From Symbiobacterium thermophilum IAM 14863 (GTDB taxonomy: Bacteria; Bacillota; Sulfobacillia; Symbiobacteriales; Symbiobacteriaceae), in NCBI RefSeq assembly GCF_000009905.1, contig NC_006177.1:2108001-2172000 (forward strand): DNA of 64,000 nt, given 5' to 3'. The notes under the pieces are model-generated. The model was not told the origin of the DNA, did not search any database, and saw only the letters and a list, made by a program, of their open reading frames with translations. Each line of letters opens with the position of its first letter. The first letter of the stretch is position 1. A program made the translations under genes and the position numbers. Below are positions 1 to 8,680 of the stretch, in pieces.

Positions 1-1
1 G

Positions 2-622
2 GCCTCCTCCGGCTCCCTCTGGATGCACCTGGGGGTGACGCTCCGGGAGACCCTGGCCGGGTTCGCCATCGGCATGGCCCTGGGCCTCGGCGTCGCGATC
101 GCCCTCTGGTGGTGGCCGGCCCTGGCGGCGGTGCTGGACCCCTACCTGGTGGTGCTCAACGCCCTGCCCAAGATCGCCCTGGGCCCCATCTTCTACATCT
201 GGCTGGGCCACACACTGTCGGTCTACGGCATGGCCGTGGCCATCTCGGTGGTCGTGACCATTGTGATGCTGCACGCCGGGTTCAGCGAGGTCGAGGCCAA
301 CCAGGTGCTGGTCATGCGCACGTTCGGCGCCACCCGGGGGCAGATCCTGCGGAAGGTGGTCATCCCCTCCTCCCTGCCCACGGTGATGGCTGCCCTGAAA
401 GTGAACATCGGCCTGACGCTGGTGGGGGTGATCGTCGGCGAGTTCCTGTCGGCCCGGGCGGGCCTGGGTTACCTGATCATCTACGGGGGCCAGGTCTTCC
501 AGATGCAGCTGGTGATGACCTCGGTGGTCATCCTGGCGGTCATCTCGGCCCTGCTCTACCTGGCGGTCACGTGGGCGGAGCGGCTGGTTTCTCGCCTCCT
601 GCACCTGCCGATGCGCAGCTGA
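2..622 (+). CDS. ABC transporter permease, SsuC/TauC type (5' end outside window)
   Basis: This is the C-terminal 206 or so residues of an inner-membrane permease that would move a small solute (nitrate, sulfonate, taurine or thiamine-precursor class) with an ATPase and a binding protein. The reading frame is open from base 2, so the start lies upstream of the window. Several hydrophobic segments are visible, and the region around residues 100-120 ([20 protein letters not shown], then [11 protein letters not shown]) matches the EAA loop of the BPD_transp_1 family, which contacts the ATPase. The protein ends LLHLPMRS. The substrate cannot be told from this fragment. The family call is firm; the specific transporter is unknown. 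Confidence 0.85.
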   Translation, partial: ASSGSLWMHLGVTLRETLAGFAIGMALGLGVAIALWWWPALAAVLDPYLVVLNALPKIALGPIFYIWLGHTLSVYGMAVAISVVVTIVMLHAGFSEVEANQVLVMRTFGATRGQILRKVVIPSSLPTVMAALKVNIGLTLVGVIVGEFLSARAGLGYLIIYGGQVFQMQLVMTSVVILAVISALLYLAVTWAERLVSRLLHLPMRS

Positions 623-764
623 CCGACCCGGAGGACCTCCCGGGCCGCGCAGCCGGTGTGGACCGCGGCCGCGCCGGCCACCGGGCCACGAAACCGACGG
701 TGGCAGGAGAGTCCGGCCGCTTTGTAGAATCTACCATGATACTGCAGTGGGTTGGGAAACGCGT

Positions 765-799
765 CCAGAGGGCGGAGCCACACGGGCTCCGCTCTCTGG
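765..799 (+). terminator. Strong hairpin in the ftsK leader, possible terminator of the permease operon
   Basis: A 15-bp stem (CCAGAGGGCGGAGCC with GGCTCCGCTCTCTGG, one G-U) and a 5-nt loop ends about 22 bases before the ftsK/spoIIIE TTG start. No T-run follows, so intrinsic termination is uncertain. It may instead shape the leader of the next gene. Confidence 0.4.
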
Positions 800-821
800 T
801 TGGAGACTGGGGGGCTCCGGC

Positions 822-3800
822 TTGAGTCGCAGAAACCGTTCGCAACAGACGGGCCCGAGGGCCGCGGCGATCGTCGGCCTCGGCCTGGGCGTTTGGCTGG
901 CGCTCTGGTGGACAGGCCGGGCGGACTTCTGGACGACCGCCGCCGCAGCCGCGGGGACCGCCCTGCTCCTGCTCCTCAACCACATGGCGGGGCAGCGCGG
1001 ACCGGCCGCAGCGGCCCCGGGCCGGGCCGATGCGGAGGAGCCGCACGGTCCGTCCGAGGACGCCGCCGGCAGGAGGCTGCGCACGCCCAACGCCGTGCGC
1101 CCCGAGTACAACACCCTTCCCGACTCGTGGCCGTCCAAGACCTCCCGGGTACCGGCCGCCGCACCGTCCCCTGCCCGCCGGCGACCCGTCCCCGCGGCGG
1201 ACCAGGAGCACACCCATGCCTCCGCGCCCGGTCCGGTGCCGTCACGGGTCCCGCCCCCGCTGCCGCCGCCCCTGTTCGGCAACCCGGAATCCCGACCGAT
1301 CCTGGCGGGGATGGAGCACACCGTCCGCCAGCGACCGCGGATTGCCGGCCCGGAGGACGAGACTGCGGAGGCCGCATCCCCGTCGATGGGGGCGGTTCCT
1401 TCCTCCCCGGGCGCCGAATCCGGGGAGGAAGCGCCGCCGACCGCGGGCACCTTCGCCTCCGGCGTCCCCGTCGGCCCGTCGGGGATCCTGGCCGCAGACC
1501 CCGGGGGGAATGCGGCCGGGGCATCTCCGGAGTTGGTGGCCGGGGCACCTCCGGAGGTGGCCGCCGCGGCGCTGCCGGAAGCGCCTGCACCCGACCTCCC
1601 GCAGCCGCTCCGGCTTCCGGGATTGACGGAAGCGGAGCGGGCTGCCCTGGGGCTCGCGGAGGCCGGGTCAGGGCCTGACCCGGTTCCCGGGTCGACGGCC
1701 GGGTCTGCTCCGGGGCCTGCTATCGGGTCGCCTGCCGGACCTGTTTCCGGGCCTGGTTTCGGGCCAGCTACTGTGCCTGCACCCGGACCTGCTTTCGAGT
1801 CGACCGCCAAGTCTGCTCAAAGACCTGCTTTCGGACCGGCCCCTGGGCCTGCACTTGGGTCGGCTTCCGTGTCTGATCCCGAGCCGGTTATCAGGCCAGC
1901 TCCCGCACCTGCACCCGGACCTGCTTTCGGGTCAACCGCCGAGTCTGCTCAAAGACCTGCTTTCGGACCGGCCCCTGGGCGTGCTCCCGGACCGGCTTTC
2001 GGTCCGGATACCGAGCCCGCCCCCGGATCTAATGCAGGATCTGGTCCGGGGCTTGCTTCCGGGCCGACTGCCGGGTCTGCCCTCGGACCCGCTCCCGGGC
2101 CTGCGCCTGGACTTGAACCCGCCCCTGGGCCTGCTCCCGGACCGGCTTCCGGGTTGGCTCCCGGATTGGTTGCCGGGTCTGCTCCCGGACGTGGTGTCGG
2201 GTCAGCTGCCGGGCCGTCTTCCGAGCCGGCTGCCGAGCCCGCCCCAGGACCTGGCGCCGAGTCGGTACCTGGGCCTGCTCCCGAGCCTGCTTCCACACAC
2301 GCTCCGGTATCGACGGCGGACACGGATCCCGACGCCCGGGACCGTCAAGCCCCGGCCGGGTGGGCGGAGTACCACCTCCCCTCCCTCGACCTGCTCCCGC
2401 TGCCCGAGAGCGAGCGGGGCCTGTCCGAGGACGAGATCCTGGAACGGGCGTCGCTCCTGGAGCGCACCCTGGCCAGCTTCGGGGTGGAGGCCACCGTGGT
2501 CGACTTCTCCTTCGGGCCCGCGGTGACCCGGTACGAGCTGCAGCCGGGGCCGGGGGTGCGGGTGAACAAGTTCACCGCGCTGGCCGACGACATCGCCTTG
2601 GCTCTGGCCGCGACCGACGTGCGGGTGGAGGCGCCCATCCCCGGCAAGTCCGCGGTGGGCATCGAAGTGCCCAACAAGGAGCGGCTGGCCGTGCCCCTGC
2701 GGGAGGTGCTGCAGTCGCCGGAGTTCCTGGCCAGCACATCGAAGCTCACGGTCGCCCTGGGCAAGGACAACGCCGGCAACCCCGTGGTGGGCGACCTGGC
2801 CCGCATGCCCCACCTGCTCATCGCCGGGGCCACCGGTTCCGGCAAGTCGGTCTGCATGAACACCCTCATCTGCTCGTTGCTCTACAAGGCGCGGCCGGAC
2901 GAGGTCAAGATGCTCATGATCGACCCGAAGATGGTCGAACTGTCGATGTACAACGGCATCCCCCACCTGATGGCTCCGGTCGTCACCGATCCGCGCCGGG
3001 CGGCCGGGTTCCTGAAGGGCGCGGTCAAGGAGATGGAGTCCCGCTACGAGCTCTTCGCCGCGCTGGGGGTGCGCAACATCACCCAGTACAACCAGCTGGT
3101 GCGGGACAATCCCGGCCCGGACCCGGACCACCCCCGCAGGCCGCTGCCCTACATCGTCATCTTCATCGACGAGCTGGCCGACCTGATGATGGTGGCCCCG
3201 GCGGACGTGGAGGACGCGATCTGCCGGCTGGCCCAGATGGCGCGGGCCTGCGGCATCCACCTGGTGATCGCGACCCAGTCGCCCCGGGTGGACGTGATCA
3301 CGGGGCTCATCAAGGCCAACATCCCGTCCCGCATCGCCTTTGCCGTCTCGTCCCAGGTGGACTCCCGGGTGATCCTGGACGCGGCAGGCGCCGAGCGGCT
3401 CCTGGGCCGCGGCGACATGCTCTACCACCCCGCCGGCCTGCCCAAGCCGATCCGGGCGCAGGGGGCGTACATCAGCGAGGCATCGGTGGAAAAGCTGGTC
3501 CAGTTTGTGAAGGCCCAGGGCCGGCCCGAGTACACCGCGCAGGAGGTGCCCCTGGAGAACGGCGGCCGCCGCGGCCGCAACGGCACCTACGGGCCTCAGG
3601 CCGCCCAGGAAGCGGCCGCGCCGCAATCCGCCGTGGATGAGGCGTTGCCCGAGGCCGCCCGCATCATCATCGAGCACGGGCACGCCTCGGTGTCCCTGCT
3701 GCAGCGGCGGCTGCGGTGCAACTACACCAAGGCCGTCCGACTCATCGACCAGCTGGAGGAGATGGGGTTCATCGGCCCCCACCAGGGGTCCAAGCCCCGG

Positions 3801-3878
3801 GAGGTGCTGGCCACCATGGCCAAGTGGCATGAGGTGTTCGGCGACCGGGCGGGCGGTCCCCGCCCGCCGGCCGAGTAA
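822..3878 (+). CDS. ftsK: DNA translocase FtsK/SpoIIIE with a long Pro/Ala/Gly repeat linker
   Basis: A 1018-residue ATP-driven motor that pumps chromosomal DNA through the division or sporulation septum. Order: two short membrane segments (about residues 15-56), a 450-residue linker rich in P, A, G and S (about 60-505), then the motor. Motor signs are Walker A GATGSGKS near residue 669, the Walker B region [11 protein letters not shown], the [15 protein letters not shown] stretch typical of the family, and a C-terminal winged-helix gamma domain ([20 protein letters not shown]). Bacillus SpoIIIE is near 790 residues with four membrane segments, so this N-terminus is short and the linker very long. 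I chose TTG 822 because a G-rich Shine-Dalgarno precedes it; GTG 747 is in frame but lacks one. The linker is built of degenerate PxPGPA(F/L)GS units. Whether it serves division, sporulation or both cannot be told. Confidence 0.93.
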   Translation: MSRRNRSQQTGPRAAAIVGLGLGVWLALWWTGRADFWTTAAAAAGTALLLLLNHMAGQRGPAAAAPGRADAEEPHGPSEDAAGRRLRTPNAVRPEYNTLPDSWPSKTSRVPAAAPSPARRRPVPAADQEHTHASAPGPVPSRVPPPLPPPLFGNPESRPILAGMEHTVRQRPRIAGPEDETAEAASPSMGAVPSSPGAESGEEAPPTAGTFASGVPVGPSGILAADPGGNAAGASPELVAGAPPEVAAAALPEAPAPDLPQPLRLPGLTEAERAALGLAEAGSGPDPVPGSTAGSAPGPAIGSPAGPVSGPGFGPATVPAPGPAFESTAKSAQRPAFGPAPGPALGSASVSDPEPVIRPAPAPAPGPAFGSTAESAQRPAFGPAPGRAPGPAFGPDTEPAPGSNAGSGPGLASGPTAGSALGPAPGPAPGLEPAPGPAPGPASGLAPGLVAGSAPGRGVGSAAGPSSEPAAEPAPGPGAESVPGPAPEPASTHAPVSTADTDPDARDRQAPAGWAEYHLPSLDLLPLPESERGLSEDEILERASLLERTLASFGVEATVVDFSFGPAVTRYELQPGPGVRVNKFTALADDIALALAATDVRVEAPIPGKSAVGIEVPNKERLAVPLREVLQSPEFLASTSKLTVALGKDNAGNPVVGDLARMPHLLIAGATGSGKSVCMNTLICSLLYKARPDEVKMLMIDPKMVELSMYNGIPHLMAPVVTDPRRAAGFLKGAVKEMESRYELFAALGVRNITQYNQLVRDNPGPDPDHPRRPLPYIVIFIDELADLMMVAPADVEDAICRLAQMARACGIHLVIATQSPRVDVITGLIKANIPSRIAFAVSSQVDSRVILDAAGAERLLGRGDMLYHPAGLPKPIRAQGAYISEASVEKLVQFVKAQGRPEYTAQEVPLENGGRRGRNGTYGPQAAQEAAAPQSAVDEALPEAARIIIEHGHASVSLLQRRLRCNYTKAVRLIDQLEEMGFIGPHQGSKPREVLATMAKWHEVFGDRAGGPRPPAE
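1774..1981 (+). repeat. Direct DNA repeat in the ftsK linker (unit about 76 bp, offset 132 bp)
   Basis: Bases 1774-1849 and 1906-1981 are nearly identical, 132 bases (44 codons) apart. Both include the run CTGCTCAAAGACCTGCTTTC. They sit within a wider field (about 1665-2330) of degenerate 12-18-bp units encoding PxPGPA-like residues. The 132-bp phase is a multiple of three, consistent with in-frame expansion by slippage or recombination. Confidence 0.75.
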
Positions 3879-3891
3879 GGGGGTGAGTGCG

Positions 3892-4335
3892 GTGGCGATC
3901 CGCACCGTGCGCGTGACCACGCCGGAGCAGCTGGAGGCGGCCTTCGCCATCCGGCGCAAGGTCTTCATCGAAGAGCAGAACGTCCCGCCCGAGGAGGAGC
4001 TGGATGGCCTCGACCATACTGCGGCCCACGTGCTCGCCCTGGACCCCGCAGGCCGCCCGGTGGCCACGGGGCGCATCATCCCCTACGGCGAGGGGACCGG
4101 CAAGCTGCAGCGCATCGCGGTGCTGCCGGAGTTCCGGGGCCAGGGCTACGGCCGGGCGGTGGTCGGAGCCCTGGAGGAGATGGGGCGGGCCATGGGCTTC
4201 CGGCGGTTCGTGCTGGGCGCCCAGACCCACGCCGAGCCGTTCTACCGCAGGCTGGGGTACCGGACCACGTCGCCCGAGGTGTTCCTGGACGCGGGGATTC
4301 CGCACGTGCATATGGAGAAGGTGTTGGAAGACTGA
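3892..4335 (+). CDS. GNAT family N-acetyltransferase, YjcF/ElaA-like
   Basis: A predicted 147-residue cytoplasmic acetyl-CoA-dependent N-acetyltransferase; the substrate is unknown. The acetyl-CoA binding motif A is clear (IAVLPEFRGQGYGRAVVGAL, about residues 68-87), followed by the FYRRLGYRTTSPEVFLDAGI segment typical of YjcF/ElaA-like members, which ends HVHMEKVL. The first 40 residues (FAIRRKVFIEEQNVPPEEEL) also fit that subfamily. Start: GTG 3892 has AAGGGGGTG at good spacing; GTG 3883 is in frame but abuts the purine run. It lies 13 bases after ftsK and is probably cotranscribed. Confidence 0.85.
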   Translation: MAIRTVRVTTPEQLEAAFAIRRKVFIEEQNVPPEEELDGLDHTAAHVLALDPAGRPVATGRIIPYGEGTGKLQRIAVLPEFRGQGYGRAVVGALEEMGRAMGFRRFVLGAQTHAEPFYRRLGYRTTSPEVFLDAGIPHVHMEKVLED

Positions 4336-4350
4336 GCCGACGATCCGACG

Positions 4351-4433
4351 GGGGCTGTCCCAACAGCAGATCATTCTGCTTGGGGCAGCCCCTTCTGTTG
4401 TCCGTCAGGCTGGGTATTTCAGGAAGCCACAGA
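4351..4433 (+). repeat. Hairpin element, copy 1 (solo insertion-sequence end or MITE-like)
   Basis: A near-perfect hairpin (4351-4392, starting GGGGCTGTCCCAA and ending TTGGGGCAGCCCC, 4-nt loop) is followed by about 40 bases of tail. The same hairpin and tail occur inverted at 36661-36745. The tails agree at roughly two thirds of positions, including TCAG, TGG and GGAAGC blocks in register. Similarity stops at the outer GGGGCTG, as expected of a mobile-element terminus. The tail runs straight into a truncated ABC gene. The hairpin may also end transcription from the GNAT gene. Confidence 0.6.
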
Positions 4434-4439
4434 ACACGG

Positions 4440-5229
4440 GCCGGCTCTCCGGGGCGGCGGGCCGGTTGGGCAGACGGACACCCCCCGGGCCCCTGCCCGT
4501 CACGCTGCGGGAGGTCTCCTTCCGTTACCCGGGCGCAGACCAGGATGTCCTGGACCGGATCGCGGTGGCGATCCCGCCGGGGCAGGTGGTGGTGCTGGTA
4601 GGCCCCAACGGCGCGGGCAAGAGCACGCTGGCGGCGCTCATCCTCGAGCTCTACCCGCCGACGCGGGGAAGCGTGCACGTCGGCACGGGTGCCGTGGGGC
4701 ATGCCGTCCGCGGCGCCGTCTTCCAGGATTTTGCCCGCTACTCCCTCCCGCTGCGGGACAACGTCGGGTTCGGTGACCTGAGCCTTCTGCACAACGACGA
4801 CCACCTGCGGGCGGTGCTTCGGCGAACCGGGGTCGCCCTTCACGCCGACCTGGACCAGTGGCTGGGTGCGGAGTTCGGCGGCCGGGAACTCTCGGGGGCG
4901 AGTGGGCACGGGTGGCCATCGCCCGGGGGCTGGTCCGGCGGCGGGGACTGGTGGTCCTGGACGAGCCCACCGCCGCCATCGACCCCGTAACCGAGGTGGA
5001 GCTGTGCCCCCGCATGCTGGAAATGGGCGCAGGCAGCACGGCCATCGTCGTCTCCCACCGGCTCGGCGTCGCCCCTTACAGCGACCGGGTGCTGGTGCCG
5101 GACCAGGGCCGGATCGTGGAGGACGGCAGCCATGACGAGCTGCTGGCGCAGGGCGGCCTCTACGCCCGGCTCTGGAACGCCCAGGCCTCCTGGTACACCG
5201 ACCGGCCGGTGCAGGCCGGCAGCCCATAG
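4440..5229 (+). pseudogene. Truncated and frameshifted ABC transporter ATPase (exporter-type)
   Basis: Only the nucleotide-binding domain remains: REVSFRYPGADQDVLDRIAV, Walker A GPNGAGKST (about 4603), the Q-loop region VFQDFARYSLPLRDNV, then the frame changes inside the signature motif at the G5 run 4894-4898. Restoring one G gives ELSGGEWARVAIARGL, then Walker B LVVLDEPTAAIDP and the H-loop VVSHRL. The second part reads in another frame to 5229. No membrane domain and no start codon lie upstream; the frame runs back into the hairpin element. Probably a relic of a fused ABC exporter cut by mobile-element activity. A sequencing error at the G-run could explain the shift but not the missing N-terminus. 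Confidence 0.8.
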
Positions 5230-5264
5230 CGAAGTGCGGCGCCCAGCAGGGCGCCGCACTTCGC
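5229..5264. terminator. Perfect 16-bp hairpin between convergent genes
   Basis: GCGAAGTGCGGCGCCC pairs perfectly with GGGCGCCGCACTTCGC across an AGCA loop. It lies between the end of the ABC relic and the end of hflC, so it can serve as a bidirectional terminator. No T-tract is obvious on either strand. Confidence 0.6.
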
Positions 5265-5293
5265 GATGTCGCAGACCGCACACGGACTGACTC

Positions 5294-6208
5294 TCACTGG
5301 CCCATCAGCAGCCGGGCGTACGGCGAGTCGATGGGGATGACGATCGTCGGCTTGCCGTTCAGGGTGGTCTTGTAGGACTCCAGCGTGCGGTAGAAGGCGT
5401 AGAACTCAGGGTCGGCGCCGTACGCCTCGTTGAAGATGCGCGCGGCCTCCGCCTCGCCCTCGGCCTCGATCTCGGCCGCCTTCCGGGCCGCCTCGGAGAC
5501 GATCAGGGTCGCCTCCTTGTCGGTGCGGGCCCGGATGATGGCCGCCTGCTCGTCGCCCTGCGACAGGTAGTCCTGGGCGATCTTGGACCGCTCCGACTTC
5601 ATGCGGTTGAACACGGACTCCAGATTCTGCGGGGGCAGGTCGGTCCGCTTCAGCCGCACGTCGTGGACGGTGATGCCGTAGCTGGCCAGCTGCTCGTTGA
5701 CCAGCCGGGTGACCTCCTGGTTCAGGTTGCCCCGGGCCGACTCGCCCTCCGAGATGATCTCGCCGAACTTCAGCCGGCCCAGCACGCCCCGGACGGTGGA
5801 GTAGACGGCCGCGTCGATGCGCTGCTCCGCCCGCGCCACGGTCTGGGTGTTCTGCACGAAGAGGCGCGGGTCGGTGATCTGCCAGACAGTGTAGTGGTCC
5901 ACAATGATGGGCTTCTGGTCGGCGGTGAGCAGCTCCGCCGGGTTGCTGTCGTGCACCACGCGATGCTTGGGCAGGGTCTGCGCCGACTGGAGCAGGGGGA
6001 TCTTGAAGGTCGGCCCCGCTTCGGTCACCACCCGCTGCACCACGCCGGTCCAGGAACGGATCACCAGGTACTCGTCCTCCCGGACGAAGATCACCTGGCT
6101 GAGCGCCCCGGCGATCACGGCGATGGCGACGATCCACGCCAGCAGCCGCTTCACCTCGCCCGGGTTCACCTGGATCTTCAGATCGATGGGCTCACGCTCC
6201 GGCGTCAC
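5294..6208 (-). CDS. hflC: HflC, SPFH/prohibitin-family membrane protease modulator
   Basis: A 304-residue protein with one N-terminal membrane anchor (about residues 21-42) and a band-7/SPFH domain. In bacteria studied, HflK and HflC form a membrane complex that modulates FtsH proteolysis. HflC signs are VREDEYLVIRSWTGVVQRVV after the anchor, KRTDLPPQNLESVFNRMKSE, and the RARTDKEATLIVSEAARKA helix leading to a long A/E-rich coiled coil. Its GTG start overlaps the hflK stop by 4 bases (GTGA), with a G-rich Shine-Dalgarno just before it, so the two are translationally coupled. Family assignment is firm; the role in this organism is by analogy. Confidence 0.9.
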   Translation of the reverse strand: MTPEREPIDLKIQVNPGEVKRLLAWIVAIAVIAGALSQVIFVREDEYLVIRSWTGVVQRVVTEAGPTFKIPLLQSAQTLPKHRVVHDSNPAELLTADQKPIIVDHYTVWQITDPRLFVQNTQTVARAEQRIDAAVYSTVRGVLGRLKFGEIISEGESARGNLNQEVTRLVNEQLASYGITVHDVRLKRTDLPPQNLESVFNRMKSERSKIAQDYLSQGDEQAAIIRARTDKEATLIVSEAARKAAEIEAEGEAEAARIFNEAYGADPEFYAFYRTLESYKTTLNGKPTIVIPIDSPYARLLMGQ

Positions 6209-7125
6209 TGGCTGCCACCCCCTCCCGGCACGATGGGCAGGTACTTCACCGTGCCCTCGCTGGAATCCACGATGACGATGTCCGCCCCGGGCAGGATCTG
6301 CTCCAGGGTCTCCAGCAGGAGCCGCTCCCGGGTCACGTCCGGGTTGGCCTTGTACGCCTCGTAGATGGCCTTGTACTGGGCCACCTCAGCCAGGGCCTGG
6401 TTGATGCGGGCCTGCTTGTTGGCCTCGGCCTGCTCCAGCAGCTTCTGGGCCTCGGCCCGGGCCGCGGGGATCCGCTCGGCCTCGTACTTGCCGGCCTCGT
6501 TGATCTTGGTCTGCTGGGCCTCCCGGGCGTCGGTCACCGCCTTGAACTCGGCGGAGACCTGCTGCGGCGGCTCCACGTCCTGCAGCTTGACGTCGATGAT
6601 CATGATGCCGGCGCCGTAGGAGTCCATGAGCTCCACCAGCTGCCGCTCCACCTCCTCCTGGATCTCGAACTTGCCCGTGGTGATGGCGAAGTCCAGGCCC
6701 GTGGTGCCCATCACCGAGCGCAGGGCGGCCGCGGTGGCGTTGCGGAGCAGCCGATCGGGGTCGTCCACGGCGAAGAGGTACTTCTCGATGTCCTGGATGC
6801 GCCACTCCACCAGGAGATCGGCCCACACCAGGTTCTCGTCGCCGGTGATCATCAGCGCCTCGTCCTCCACCAGCTGGACCCGGCCGTTCTGTTCCCGGAA
6901 GCCGAACTGCAGCTCCTGGGTCTGCTTGGTCGGCAACACCACCGCCGTCTCCAACGGCCAGGGCAGCTTGGTATGCACGCCCTTGTCCACCTGGCGGGTG
7001 GCTCGCCCCATCGTGAGCACCAGCGCCGACTCGTGCTCTTCCACCCGGAACCAGGTCGTCAGGGCCAGGTTCGCCGCCAGAGCCGTCAGCAGGAGCCCCA
7101 GCAGCGCGCGCCGGATCAGTCGCAC
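6205..7125 (-). CDS. hflK: HflK, SPFH-family partner of HflC
   Basis: A 306-residue partner of HflC with one N-terminal membrane segment (about residues 7-26) followed by VEEHESALVLTMGRATRQVD and an SPFH domain. HflK-specific stretches are LPWPLETAVVLPTKQTQELQ, VWADLLVEWRIQDIEKYLF and DVKLQDVEPPQQVSAEFKAV. The C-terminal half is a coiled coil (AEAQKLLEQAEANKQARINQ). I placed the start at GTG 7125 because AAAGGAGG lies 9 bases upstream; an in-frame GTG at 7149 lies 5' of that Shine-Dalgarno and is unlikely. First gene of a two-gene operon with hflC, divergent from the gene at 7315. Confidence 0.88.
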   Translation of the reverse strand: MRLIRRALLGLLLTALAANLALTTWFRVEEHESALVLTMGRATRQVDKGVHTKLPWPLETAVVLPTKQTQELQFGFREQNGRVQLVEDEALMITGDENLVWADLLVEWRIQDIEKYLFAVDDPDRLLRNATAAALRSVMGTTGLDFAITTGKFEIQEEVERQLVELMDSYGAGIMIIDVKLQDVEPPQQVSAEFKAVTDAREAQQTKINEAGKYEAERIPAARAEAQKLLEQAEANKQARINQALAEVAQYKAIYEAYKANPDVTRERLLLETLEQILPGADIVIVDSSEGTVKYLPIVPGGGGSQ

Positions 7126-7314
7126 TCGCTCCAACCTCCTTTTGTCCACGTCGTGATGATCGGTAGATGAAGCGTCCAGTCAAAGGATGCTTCGCGACCC
7201 CCAAATGGTTCGGATCAACCGACGATCGGCGACGAACCACCAGGTCGGCAGCGTGCCGACCCGGGCCGCGTCGGGGACGGCCAAGGGCATACTACGGCGC
7301 AGGAGGTGCAGGTG

Positions 7315-7824
7315 ATGATGCGCGGCGACGTCGACCGCTTCTACCGCGCCATCCGGCGGGAGCACCCCGAGCCGCCGCCGGGCCCGATCCGCCACCTGGA
7401 CCACGTCCGGACCATCGCGGACTACTACGCGCGCCTCAGCCAGCAGGAGCGTCTTCTGATGCTGGCCTGGGCACGAAAAGAGGAGAGCGGCATCGGGATC
7501 ATCCCGCTCGCGCTCTCCGCCATCCCCTTCTTCGGCCTGATCGTCAGCGCCCGGCTCCAGGAAGTGCTGAACCGGCTGCCCATCTGGCAGGTCTTCGTCA
7601 CCTGGCTGCTCTTCGGCTCCCTGGTTCTGCTGGGCTTCTACGTCCACCAGAGCCAGAAGGCCTGGACGGCCCTGCACATCACCCTGCTGGAGCAGGCCAT
7701 CGCGGCGGCGGAGGCGGCTCAGTCGGAGCCGGCACAGGCCGGCGCGCCCGACGGGGACCCACCGCAGCCGTCGCCGGAGGACGCGCGCCGGCTCACGTTC
7801 CCTCCCGAGACGGGCGTGCACTGA
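7315..7824 (+). CDS. Small membrane protein of unknown function
   Basis: A 169-residue protein that I do not recognise. Residues 1-60 are soluble and basic/acidic (RFYRAIRREHPEPPPGPIRH). Two hydrophobic stretches follow, GIGIIPLALSAIPFFGLIVS and VFVTWLLFGSLVLLGFYVHQ, then a helix, and an acidic, proline-rich tail. ATG 7315 is placed 8 bases after AGGAGG. Two short predicted membrane helices with both ends probably cytoplasmic. It is divergent from hflK-hflC across 190 bases and may share a regulatory region with it; no function is inferred. Confidence 0.75.
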   Translation: MMRGDVDRFYRAIRREHPEPPPGPIRHLDHVRTIADYYARLSQQERLLMLAWARKEESGIGIIPLALSAIPFFGLIVSARLQEVLNRLPIWQVFVTWLLFGSLVLLGFYVHQSQKAWTALHITLLEQAIAAAEAAQSEPAQAGAPDGDPPQPSPEDARRLTFPPETGVH

Positions 7825-7868
7825 ACTTGCGGCAGGGAACGCCGGCCCGGCCGTAGAACCAGTGCTGC

Positions 7869-8648
7869 ATGAAGACGCATGAACCGTTGAACCTGTCTGC
7901 GCCGCACCCCGGGCCTGCGGCCCCGGGGTGCGCCGACCATCCTCCGCACCTCGTCCCGGAGCGCACCCGGTGCCTGGAAGGGCTGCACCGGGACATCATC
8001 GAATGTGACCGCTGCCCCCGCCTCCGCACCTACTGCGCGGAGGTGGGGCAGACACGCGTCCGCCGGTACCGGGACCAGGAGTACTGGGCTCGGCCCGTCC
8101 CCGGATTCGGCGACCCGGAGGCGCGCCTCTTCATCCTCGGGCTGGCCCCCGGCGCCCACGGGGCCAACCGCACCGGCCGGATGTTCACCGGCGATGACTC
8201 CGGGCGCTGGCTCTACGGCGCGCTCTACGAGTTCGGCTTCGCCGACCGGCCGGAGTCCGTGAGCCGGGACGACGGGCTCACCCTCACCGACGCCTACATC
8301 AGCAACGTCGTCCGCTGCGCCCCGCCCGGGAACAAGCCGTCCCCCGGCGAGATCGCCGCCTGCCGCCCCTTCCTGGAGGCCGAACTGGCCATGCTGACCC
8401 GGGTGCGGGTGGTGCTCGCCCTGGGCCGGATCGCGTTTGACACCTACGTCCGGCTGCGGCGGGCACAGGGTTTTGACCCGGGCCGGATCGACTTCCGGCA
8501 CGGCGCCGAATACCGCATCCCCGGGCTGCCGGTGCTGCTCTCCAGCTACCACCCAAGCCGCCAGAACACCAACACCGGCGTGCTGACAGCGCCGATGTGG
8601 CGTGAGATCTTCGCGCGCGCCCGCGCCCTGCTGGACGAGCCGTCCTGA
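7869..8648 (+). CDS. Family 5 (UdgB-type) uracil-DNA glycosylase
   Basis: A 259-residue base-excision repair enzyme that removes uracil, and in this family other deaminated bases, from DNA. Motif 1 is GLAPGAHGANRTGRMFTGDD (about residues 96-115), with the Ala-rich GLAPG and RTGRMFTGD pattern that separates family 5 from family 4. A late motif SSYHPSRQNT (about 227) carries the catalytic-site HPS. Cysteines in ECDRCPRLRTYC and in NVVRCAPPGN/AACRPF fit the iron-sulfur cluster seen in families 4 and 5. The first 35 residues are proline-rich and variable, so the start is less sure than the domain. Downstream on the plus strand lies the 3' end of an antisense group II intron. Confidence 0.88.
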   Translation: MKTHEPLNLSAPHPGPAAPGCADHPPHLVPERTRCLEGLHRDIIECDRCPRLRTYCAEVGQTRVRRYRDQEYWARPVPGFGDPEARLFILGLAPGAHGANRTGRMFTGDDSGRWLYGALYEFGFADRPESVSRDDGLTLTDAYISNVVRCAPPGNKPSPGEIAACRPFLEAELAMLTRVRVVLALGRIAFDTYVRLRRAQGFDPGRIDFRHGAEYRIPGLPVLLSSYHPSRQNTNTGVLTAPMWREIFARARALLDEPS

Positions 8649-8680
8649 AGACGACGCGCCGCCCCGCCGGGCGCCTGCCG

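Noticed and set aside
1665-2330. Repeats that could be taken for a CRISPR array
   Set aside because: Units are short, degenerate, in frame with FtsK and lack unique spacers.
1855-2526. Open frame of about 220 residues made of LSGQLP/LLPD repeats
   Set aside because: It overlaps the ftsK linker in another frame and its periodicity is a by-product of the same short DNA repeats. It has no start region and no family match.
2202-4079. Long minus-strand open frame opposite ftsK
   Set aside because: High G+C makes antisense frames open. No ribosome site, and the plus-strand frame has the conserved motor.
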